Below are positions 48,433-54,407 of a stretch of DNA of 54,407 bases, piece by piece (within the stretch, counting starts at the first letter, position 1; every line of letters begins with the position of its first letter). The DNA is taken from the NCBI GenBank assembly GCA_014874295.1, contig JACWAL010000008.1, positions 1 through 54,407 of the forward strand. The letters are read 5' to 3'. The notes below the pieces were generated by a model, which saw nothing but the letters and a program-made list of their open reading frames with translations, had not been told where the DNA came from and searched no databases. Source of the stretch: Microcaldota archaeon (lineage in GTDB: Archaea > Micrarchaeota > Micrarchaeia > Micrarchaeales > Micrarchaeaceae). The translations under genes were made by a program, and so were the position numbers.

Positions 48433-49695
48433 TCAGCTGACGGTGCCGCCCGCGACAAATTCATCCAGCAGCGCAGTGGCGTACGAGCCCGCCGGAAGCG
48501 AGAACCTCAACTCGATACCGCCTTCCGCCGCGCGATGCTCTAATCCCACGTACGGCGCGACCAGCACTCTCTGGCTTCCTTTGCAGTTCAGTTCCGGCAT
48601 GCGCCTCACCTTGAAATCTTCCGGCTCCAAGCCGAGTTCCTCCATTATGCGGCTCTCATACCCGTTCATGTTGGCAATCTCGTAGCCCACGACGCTGCCA
48701 ACTAGGAATTTGTCCGTCATGTCGGTTGATTGCGAGAACCTCTCCGCAGTGGAGAGATCCGGGAATCCGTGGTTGTCAGCGCCGCATACCACATCCCCCT
48801 CCTCTGGGGCGACGCTTCCATCGCGCATCCTAGCCGCGAGCTCCGCGTTGAAGATGTGCGATTCCACGGCATGCACCAGCATGAGCGCTATCTGCCTGGG
48901 CAGCCTCCGCATAGCGTTCGCGAAATCAGTCGGATACTTCGCTAGATAATCCAGCATGCGCAGCTCGTACTTCAGGTAACCTGGGAAGTATGACAGCGCC
49001 GCCTTAAAGTCGAGCTCTTCCTTCAGTCTCCGCCTTGCGGCCCTCGCATCCTCGTTGGTCTCGCCGTTGGTGTCAGTGAGGAACATCATCGCGGCCGTCT
49101 CGAAGTCACCCTTCAGTATCGATACGCCTATACTGGCGTTGTTGCCCCTCACCCCGAACCTCTGCGGCCCGAAGTAGTTGGGGAAGAGCCCGTGCAGCTC
49201 TCCATCGATGCTCTTTACCTTATCTGTAGCTTCCTGGTCCGACGTAGCAACCCTTATCGTGAACCTGTTTCCGAGGAGGTCGCCCAAGCTTATGCCAGAG
49301 TCGCTGCTCCATGCTCCGTTTATGGACACGTCCTTGACGTGCACGTCTAGTAGGCGCACAGGATCCGCGCCGTACAGGCTGCACAGCTGGGTAGTTACCG
49401 CCCTCCTGTCCTTCGTGCCGGCAAAGCCAACGGATTTTATCCCCCTTCCGGCCCTCCTCGCGACCTCCTTGCACACCTGCGCGGTATTCCAATTGGTCTT
49501 TTCCAAGACGAATATGCAGAACTTCCCGGCCTCGCCTTCCATGCCTATGTCAGCTGCGGTGTATTTCCTGCCCCTCTCTATTGTGGTGCCGGCCTTTGCT
49601 ATCTCCTCGACAATGAAGTCCTCTGCTCTTTCCTTTATGCTGCCCACGATTGCCTCATACTTTGAAAGCCTTGGATTGTCCATCCAATACACCAT
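48433..49695 (-). CDS. truD: tRNA pseudouridine synthase TruD (U13)
   Basis: 420 aa. The family motifs are ERAEDFIVEEIAKAG near residue 20, FVLEKTNWNTAQVCKEVAR, GFAGTKDRRAVTTQL near 92 with the catalytic Asp, and FPNYFGPQRFGVRGNNASI near 170. The long middle insertion and C-terminal part are typical of archaeal TruD (Pus7-like). It makes pseudouridine at position 13 or 35 of tRNAs. Starts at ATG 49695 or the ATG four codons later (MDNPR). The region ahead of the start carries two copies of a TATA-like repeat. Confidence 0.93.
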   Translation of the reverse strand: MVYWMDNPRLSKYEAIVGSIKERAEDFIVEEIAKAGTTIERGRKYTAADIGMEGEAGKFCIFVLEKTNWNTAQVCKEVARRAGRGIKSVGFAGTKDRRAVTTQLCSLYGADPVRLLDVHVKDVSINGAWSSDSGISLGDLLGNRFTIRVATSDQEATDKVKSIDGELHGLFPNYFGPQRFGVRGNNASIGVSILKGDFETAAMMFLTDTNGETNEDARAARRRLKEELDFKAALSYFPGYLKYELRMLDYLAKYPTDFANAMRRLPRQIALMLVHAVESHIFNAELAARMRDGSVAPEEGDVVCGADNHGFPDLSTAERFSQSTDMTDKFLVGSVVGYEIANMNGYESRIMEELGLEPEDFKVRRMPELNCKGSQRVLVAPYVGLEHRAAEGGIELRFSLPAGSYATALLDEFVAGGTVS

Positions 49696-49741
49696 TTATT
49701 GCCGTACTTGATGGAAACCTGCACCAAATAGAAGCTATGGG

Positions 49742-49790
49742 GTGTTGAAAATCTATAAAACCCATAGTTCCGAGGGTGTTGAAAATTTAA
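49742..49790 (-). repeat. Two tandem promoter-like repeats (TTTTCAACACC type)
   Basis: On the plus strand GTGTTGAAAATCTATAAA (49742-49759) and GTGTTGAAAATTTAATG (49776-49792) stand 34 bases apart. The 14 bases TGTTGAAAATTTAA of the second copy recur at 54274-54287. Read on the minus strand each is a TATA-like element followed by TTTTCAACA, about 50-95 bases before truD. Confidence 0.55.
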
Positions 49791-49799
49791 TGCCTCCAT

Positions 49800-49959
49800 A
49801 GGCCTGTGAAATCCCTTGCATCCATGCATGAGGATGAAACAGGCCGCCGCTCTTCTATTCCCCTCTGTTGATACACCATCAATGCGGCCGTTAGGCCGCA
49901 AAGACGTGATAGGATGGATAGTCTGACATGTTTATAGCCAACCGCTAAAGTAATCAGAC
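49800..49959. other. Unexplained spacer between truD and the transposase remnants
   Basis: No convincing gene. There is a palindrome GCGGCC-GTTA-GGCCGC (about 49893-49908) and a TATA-like GGCTATAAACATG on the minus strand (about 49928-49940). It may be the old end of one of the inserted elements. Confidence 0.3.
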
Positions 49960-50436
49960 CTAAAAACTCAATAATGCTTCTATCGGAACGAGTGAACACG
50001 CCCGTTTGACCGTTGTAGGTTCCAGCTTACGTACGAACCAACTCAACTTCATCGCGAGTTGCCTGGCGTTGTCGAACTGATGGTTGTTCAGGAACTTCCT
50101 CCTATCAGTACCCCCTACGAGTTCTTGCGGGTTCAATGCCGGTGAGTACGGCGGCATCCACCGGATTTTCACATTTGGGTGTTCTGCCAGCCACTGCCTT
50201 ACCAGTTTTGACTTATGGACAGGTCCGTTATCTAGGTAAATCCATACCCCGTCCTTATCGCAGTAGGTGTCATGGATCCTATCAAGGAATCTTATCATCG
50301 CAGGGGACTTCGCTATTTTCGTGTGCAACTGTATGCGCCTGCCATCGATAGGATTCGCCGCCTTTATCGAATCTGCCATAGGTGGTGAAGGATACTTTAG
50401 CGCACCCACCACCACATTTGACAGGACATGTATCAC
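49960..50436 (-). pseudogene. IS630-family transposase remnant (C-terminal DDE part)
   Basis: 158 aa where a full enzyme has about 340. The conserved end is clear: VWIYLDNGPVHKSKLVRQWL, with the second catalytic Asp, and RWMPPYSPALNPQEL with the last Glu. The helix-turn-helix part and the first Asp are missing; upstream sequence contains no matching continuation. After PQEL the expected WRDLRRK-like helix is altered to VGGTDRRKF. It is a dead relic at the left part of the island. An overlapping Cys-rich frame in the other register is probably a shadow. Confidence 0.75.
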
Positions 50437-50598
50437 ATACAGCCAGTTTCATAGCTACCCTATATTTCTTCATCTTGATGCGTTTGTTCTTATTCATGTT
50501 GATTTTGTATCCTTCCTTGTTGTGTTGAATGAATCCTAATCCTTGACGACGTAAGCTATTTATTGGTACCCGTCATTCAGTCATTATCAGGTGACCAA

Positions 50599-51540
50599 AT
50601 GGCAAGGCGACCAAAGTCTTTTGGGAAGAGAACCTATAAAGACAATAGGGATTGGAGCAAGTACAACGAAGAACTGGTAGTTCGGTGGACTTTCTTTCTA
50701 GATTTCAGCTTCGTTGAGAACTGGGACAAAGAGCTGGAGAGGATGAACGAAGGAAAGAGAGGTGGGCAGTATCTATTCCCTGACTCGTTTATGCGTTGGT
50801 TAGCGATATGGCACCAACTTGTCAACTACAGGGGCCTGGAAGGGATTGCGAGGAAGCTGTCGGAATTGCGGCCGATTCCGTACTATGGAGACTTCTCTAT
50901 TGCATGGCACAGAATACACGGTTTCGTTCCAGAAATCAAACTGCCCGAGTTCAAGGAACTGAACGTTTCTGGTGACGGGACCGGGATGAGGGCAGGCAAT
51001 AGCGGCAGGTACCTGGAGATGAAGTACGGCAAGAAAGGCCGCAGCAAGTATGTTGTGGTAGTCATAACTGTGGAATCGAAGGGGAAGAAGCTCCTCGGGA
51101 TAGACGCGCACGTAGAAGGAAGGGGCCAACCATTAGAACCAGAGACAGCCGTAAAACAGGGCGGGAAACTTATCAAAAACGGCTACAAGATCAATAAGTT
51201 CAACGGAGACGGCGCGTACGACGCCAACGGAACGTTCGAGTACTGGGGCAGCAACGGGACATAACCCGCGATACCCATAAGGGAAGGCGCGAAGATACAC
51301 CTGACGAAAAGCAAATATCGTAGACAGGAAATACGCAAGTGGCGGAAATGGGGATATAGAAAATGGCGCAGGAGGCGGAGGTACGGCGACAGGTTATCCG
51401 TGGAGGGAGAGAATCCGTGCGTGAAAAGGACATCCGGAAAAGATCTGGCCGGCAGGCTGGAAACTTCGTTATGCGCAGAGGCGGTTCAGAAGTTCGTGTT
51501 CTACGATTTCCTGAAAGACTATGGTAGAAGCAGAGTCTGA
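50599..51540 (+). pseudogene. IS5-like transposase split by one in-frame TAA
   Basis: Reading from ATG 50599 (GGTGA four bases before it) the frame runs to a TAA at 51262-51264 and then stays open in the same frame for 91 more codons to TGA 51540, making a normal transposase of 313 residues with one ochre codon. The first Asp is in VSGDGTGMRAG, the second in FNGDGAYDANG and the Glu in SVEGENPCVKR after the stop. NYRGLEGIARKLSEL near the front is the family hallmark. The DDE Glu is lost if translation stops at TAA. Inverted ends were not pinned down. It is a recent, nearly intact copy. Confidence 0.8.
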
Positions 51541-52039
51541 TACGCAGTTTTGGCGAAACTGCGATATTCGAAGAGCTTCATATAGATTAGCGCTATTCGT
51601 TCAACAGAGCAACAAAACATTCAAACCGATATTGAGAAAGACAAAGAATATAATTGATGTAGAAAATGCAACTGCTGACAAAGGATACGACTCGGAAGAG
51701 AATCATCGATTTGCGCACAAGGAGATAGGCGCAAATTCAGTCATACCTTTACGATACGAGGTTCCATTGAATAGAACAACAGGATTCTATAGAAGAAAAC
51801 CGAAGCGCAGTTTTCCATACGATATTTATCACCAAAGAAGTAAGGTTGAAACCGTAAACTCAGTACAGAAAAGAAAATTTGGTGATGAACTGAATAGCAG
51901 GCTCTTGAAGATGCAAAGACGAGAGATGAAAGTAACTGACGTTGTCTATAATATCCACCGATACATCAATCACTTTGTATCGGTTTGCCTAGGATTTCTA
52001 CAGAGCCAACACTTTAAGAATCTCACCGTTACCGTCTGA
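51521..52039 (+). pseudogene. Second DDE transposase remnant (C-terminal half)
   Basis: 172 aa, AT-rich. From about residue 48 (TADKGYDSEENHRFAHKEIG), including the second Asp, to KVETVNSVQKRKFG with the Glu and a C-terminal YNIHRYI, it is the end of another DDE_Tnp_1 transposase different from the one before it. The first 20 residues do not match a transposase and are probably junction sequence; the N-terminal half and first Asp are missing. It was likely cut when the IS5-like copy inserted. Confidence 0.7.
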
Positions 52040-52063
52040 ATGGTAAACTTCCTGTAATGAGAG

Positions 52064-52080
52064 AAGGGGCTCCGCCCCTT
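52064..52080 (-). terminator. Hairpin at the end of the candidate RiPP operon
   Basis: AAGGGGC-TCC-GCCCCTT forms a perfect seven-base-pair stem right at the stop codon of the leftward operon and the end of the plus-strand transposase remnant. It may act as a boundary or bidirectional terminator. Confidence 0.45.
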
Positions 52081-52768
52081 ATGAACCCTCTGCACGAACG
52101 GCTCCCTCCGCCGACAAGTCAGCGGTGTCTAGAGCCGTTCGCATCGGTTGAATACACTTCCTGTTTCCCTTTTTTGCTTCAAGTAGCAACCTAATCATCC
52201 TCTCTTGGCCGTTGTAAGTAAGACTATCCTTTATTGTCTTGGATGCATCGTCGCTGTTGTAGGTGTATAAAAGCAATACCATCTCGTTTCCTTTGATTAG
52301 TTTACCAGACGGGGCATCGTAGCCGTCCTGTGCCAGAAACCTCCTTATATTATTTGGAGTATGCTTTAATGAGATATTCACATAGGCAGCTGCGAAGAAC
52401 ATAGAAGCAGCTTCAACCAGATTGTTAACAATTTCATTCATCTCTCCCATAGTGAGCTTATATGCCATCAGTTTCTTGAAGAAAATGTTTGGATCCCAAT
52501 CAGCCATAATCGTGTGTTGTGCATGGTGGAAATAACCGTGGGCCAGAAGGGCTGGATAGGTTAGATTGGCCTTGTGCTTGGAGTTATACTCCTCTATATA
52601 CTCTGGATTTAAAGTGATGACACCATTCCTGCTCTCTTCCACATCCTTGAGTTTGGAACTCAGCTTGATTTTCACAGGTGGAAGCTGTCTCCCGCTCATG
52701 CGATAGAAGAAAGTGTTGATGGATAAAAGCTCCTTTTCTAGTTCTTTCCTGATTATCACGTTCAACAT
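52079..52768 (-). CDS. Zincin-like protein with HGxxH in place of HExxH
   Basis: 229 aa. Residues 50-85 have the layout of small zinc peptidases: ITLNPEYIEEY, then YPALLAHGYFHHAQHTIM, with an LVEAASMFFAAAYV helix about 45 residues later that would give a third ligand. The catalytic Glu of HExxH is Gly, and an extra His follows. It may be an inactive peptidase, a metal-binding scaffold or an enzyme that uses another base. The start overlaps the radical SAM stop by seven bases, so the two are made together. The leader-cutting step of a RiPP pathway is the natural expectation for this position but the missing Glu argues against simple hydrolysis. No family name is offered. Confidence 0.6.
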   Translation of the reverse strand: MLNVIIRKELEKELLSINTFFYRMSGRQLPPVKIKLSSKLKDVEESRNGVITLNPEYIEEYNSKHKANLTYPALLAHGYFHHAQHTIMADWDPNIFFKKLMAYKLTMGEMNEIVNNLVEAASMFFAAAYVNISLKHTPNNIRRFLAQDGYDAPSGKLIKGNEMVLLLYTYNSDDASKTIKDSLTYNGQERMIRLLLEAKKGNRKCIQPMRTALDTADLSAEGAVRAEGS

Positions 52769-53808
52769 CCCTTTATCCTATTATTCATGGCAGAGAGCCT
52801 CTCTACAGCTTCCCTCCGCAGCATGCTGAGATTCCTCTTGTTTGGGGTCTCGGTAATATTATAAGGTTCAGTCCTGCCAAGGGCTAGGACGCAAGGTAGC
52901 ACATCCATGGCTTTCACCTCCCTTAGGGCTATCCCATCCCACACCTCCTTTAATGTTTGCTTGGTCAAATCACCTATTATCACGTTCAAAGAGAGGTCGC
53001 AGGTAGCGACTAGCATATCTGATCTTATTATGAGCTGCTTGTACCCAGCTGCGCATGGCATAGAGGCGCTCTCATCCGCGTCTGGAAAGTCATCCTTGTC
53101 AGAGAGCAACGTAATCTCGAGAGTATTATCCGCCTTCATCAACTTGTCGAAGTATTCTCTTGTCTTTTTGAGCGCCAAGAAGTCGTCCTTAGTCAGCGCG
53201 AGCTCCTCATAGTTCTTGAGCGACTTCCATGTCGGCATAGCCTTAATGAAGTGATAGCTCCTCACGCCCGGCCAAATGGCTTGACGATTTATAGGTGCAT
53301 AGTAAGTGTTCACTATATCCTCTAGTTCTACCACGTTCTTATGGGTGACCACCGTGCCTAGCGATACAGGTACGCCGCGCTCCAACAGTTTGTTTATGTT
53401 ATCCATGACGAGCTTGCCTTTACCTCTTGTACTGTCATTGACCATCGGATCTGTGGAATCGAGCGAAATCTGTATCCCTGTCCATTTCTCAAACCTAGTG
53501 GCAAGGTCCTGCATTCTCTTGATTTTCTCGTCGTCTATCTGCGTCCCATTGCTTAGTAAGTCAACCTCCAGACCTTGGCTGAGTGCATAATCAAGGATTA
53601 TGAAAAGCCCCTTATGTATGAGGGGCTCACCCCCTTCTATGGCAATCTTGAATACACCCATCTCTGCGGCATCCTGTACGATTGTAAGTGCATTCTCAGT
53701 CATCATACTGATTAGGGTAAATGGCTGGGCATAACAGTATTTGCAGTCGAGATCACAGATGCTGTTGATGGCTAGCCCTATAGACAGCGGGGCCCTGAGT
53801 AGTTCCAT
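52762..53808 (-). CDS. Radical SAM protein with SPASM-like tail, RiPP-maturase type
   Basis: 348 aa. The cluster motif is C-D-L-D-C-K-Y-C near residue 18, preceded by PLSIGLAINS as in peptide-modifying radical SAM enzymes. EGGEPLIHKG near 58, DLLSNGTQI near 82 and ISLDSTDPMVND near 113 are the usual strands. The C-terminal part keeps the SPASM outline: MPCAAGYKQLIIRSDMLVAT, C-D-L-S-L-N, IGDLTKQTLKEVWDG and a later C (VLPCVLA), with three to four cysteines rather than the full set. MftC, PqqE and related enzymes work on a peptide delivered by a PqqD-like protein, which is the upstream gene here. It starts 16 bases past the stop of that gene after AAGGGG. Confidence 0.8.
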   Translation of the reverse strand: MELLRAPLSIGLAINSICDLDCKYCYAQPFTLISMMTENALTIVQDAAEMGVFKIAIEGGEPLIHKGLFIILDYALSQGLEVDLLSNGTQIDDEKIKRMQDLATRFEKWTGIQISLDSTDPMVNDSTRGKGKLVMDNINKLLERGVPVSLGTVVTHKNVVELEDIVNTYYAPINRQAIWPGVRSYHFIKAMPTWKSLKNYEELALTKDDFLALKKTREYFDKLMKADNTLEITLLSDKDDFPDADESASMPCAAGYKQLIIRSDMLVATCDLSLNVIIGDLTKQTLKEVWDGIALREVKAMDVLPCVLALGRTEPYNITETPNKRNLSMLRREAVERLSAMNNRIKGC

Positions 53809-53824
53809 GCGGTTGCCCCTTCAT

Positions 53825-54235
53825 TCATGCAGATTCTAGTTTTGCTTCCTTGAAGGCAGCGACCAGTTCTTCTTTCTCGTAGCGGAGCAGAGGACCTACT
53901 TTTTCGAGTAAATCCTTTGCTCTCTGGTTCACTTTGAAGACTCCACCACTACCTCGGTCGTAGGCTAAGCCCCCAAAATCCTCGTCGCGTAGCATCATCA
54001 TTCGTCTGCGTCCCTCGATATTATCTAGCCCTGGCACCGTAACTGCCATCCTTGAGGTTTTTCTACTCCAACCCTTACCAGACCACCCCCCATTATCCCA
54101 GCTATTTAGGCGACTCAAACCACTAACTGCAACTACATTTTTAGCTGAAGTCGCGGGGAACTCCTCATCTATATACTTCACGAAGAGATTGACTTTTGCC
54201 CTCTCTTCCGTAGATTTTTGTTTTCCTGTATCCAT
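53825..54235 (-). CDS. PqqD/MftB-like RRE protein with Trp-rich N-terminal segment (candidate fused RiPP precursor)
   Basis: 136 aa. Residues 82-128 (LRDEDFGGLAYDRGSGGVFK, then VNQRAKDLLEKV) match the PqqD/MftB-like RiPP recognition fold, especially R-x-E-x-F-G-x-L-x-Y-D. The first 80 residues are not part of that fold. A charged leader-like stretch (about 15-28, LFVKYIDEEFPATS) is followed by SRLNSWDNGGWSGKGWSRKT at 41-60, with Trp at 46, 51 and 56, exactly five apart, in a Gly/Ser/Asn setting. I infer a leader-core region fused ahead of its own RRE. It could also be a plain adaptor with a low-complexity arm. GGTGA ends five bases before ATG 54235 and a strong TATA lies 42-57 bases upstream. 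Confidence 0.65.
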   Translation of the reverse strand: MDTGKQKSTEERAKVNLFVKYIDEEFPATSAKNVVAVSGLSRLNSWDNGGWSGKGWSRKTSRMAVTVPGLDNIEGRRRMMMLRDEDFGGLAYDRGSGGVFKVNQRAKDLLEKVGPLLRYEKEELVAAFKEAKLESA

Positions 54236-54273
54236 GCATTCACCTTCTCAATATTGTTAAGAATAATAGAGGA

Positions 54274-54292
54274 TGTTGAAAATTTAAATAGC
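54274..54292 (-). promoter_or_regulatory. TATA-containing promoter of the candidate RiPP operon, with TTTTCAACA repeat
   Basis: On the minus strand GCTATTTAAATTTTCAACA: a good box A (CTATTTAAAT) followed at once by TTTTCAACA. The 14 bases TTAAATTTTCAACA are identical to the copy at 49777-49790 on the other side of the island, so the operon and truD may share a control element or the repeat marks the island edge. Confidence 0.55.
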
Positions 54293-54303
54293 CAACACTT
54301 CCG

Positions 54304-54407
54304 CTAATACGAAAAGTTTTTGTTCTTTTCCTGTGACTTGGAATCGGCGGCAGGAACTGTGCGACCAGTTTTGCGATAGGTACCTACAACTGCAGCGGAG
54401 CTGCCGC
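54304..54407 (-). CDS. Possible C-terminal end of a gene running in from the right edge
   Basis: An open frame enters from the window edge and stops with TAG at 54304. It translates to GSSAAVVGTYRKTGRTVPAA, then DSKSQEKNKNFSY, a plausible hydrophilic C-terminus. Only 34 codons are visible, a competing frame is also open, and no family can be named. If real it would be the gene just upstream of the candidate RiPP operon. Confidence 0.25.
   Translation of the reverse strand, partial: GSSAAVVGTYRKTGRTVPAADSKSQEKNKNFSY

Noticed and set aside
50282-50497. Cys-rich minus-strand frame (CDTCPVKCGGGC) suggestive of a small metal-binding protein
   Set aside because: Most of it overlaps the IS630 remnant in another register, and the Cys run does not form a known zinc pattern.
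1-54407. CRISPR array, rRNA genes or replication origin
   Set aside because: No regularly spaced direct repeats, no rRNA-like stretch and no cluster of origin repeats next to an orc1/cdc6 gene were seen.

Overview
The window looks like the chromosome of a small-genome archaeon, most likely a DPANN lineage close to Micrarchaeota. The genes are archaeal throughout: PolD small subunit, Rpo11, Csl4, Nop5, aNAC, NMD3, pelota, Sec61-gamma, SecF-SecD, archease, Taw1 and TruD. Starts follow TATA-like boxes or GGTGA Shine-Dalgarno sites, tRNA genes encode no CCA, and one tRNA has an intron at the anticodon. Several surface proteins begin with a class III (pilin-type) signal containing QSAMEYLMTYGW, an N-terminus I associate with Micrarchaeota. 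The assignment is inferred from gene content and not from a phylogeny.

Layout. 1-14.6 kb: a partial tetraether-lipid-synthase-like radical SAM enzyme, Nop5, a pilin-like surface protein, GlyRS, a DNA glycosylase/translin/UPF0147/PolD-DP1 run, a second pilin-like protein, a PLD/glycosyltransferase pair, a SelB-like factor without a recognisable GTPase site, a Csl4-Rpo11-DUF99 operon and an AlkD-like glycosylase. 14.6-29.7 kb: IleRS, tRNA-Ala(UGC) beside a short NFACT protein and SecE, ThiI, a GHKL-ATPase/HELDH protein, Rio1, SecF-SecD, a LamG pilin-like protein, NMD3, two class III pilins and a CBS protein with a possible hibernation-factor tail. 29.7-37.4 kb: tRNA-Cys with 3-prime-end duplications, a deaminase-like protein, archease, archaeosortase, a radical SAM protein, a decayed IS605-type element, Taw1, small unknown genes and DedA. 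37.4-49.7 kb: pelota, uL30-uL15-GT4, a coiled-coil protein, a beta-CASP RNase, carbonic anhydrase, DHH phosphoesterase, SOD, NAC, DUF424, a large GT2, intron-containing tRNA-Ser(CGA) and TruD.

49.7-54.4 kb is a clear accessory island. Remnants of three DDE transposases lie next to a leftward operon of three genes: a PqqD/MftB-like RRE protein whose N-terminal half carries evenly spaced tryptophans (W-x4-W-x4-W), a radical SAM protein with a SPASM-like tail, and a zincin-like protein whose HExxH glutamate is replaced by glycine. I read this as a candidate RiPP (radical-SAM peptide modification) system with the precursor fused to its recognition domain. It is the most interesting part of the window. 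A 14-nt repeat that includes a promoter-like element occurs on both sides of the island.

Other odd features are a correlated loss of D-loop GG and T-loop U55 in two of the three tRNAs, three genes whose coding frame extends upstream of any canonical start codon, and a family of pilin-type proteins that share one N-terminus but carry different head domains.
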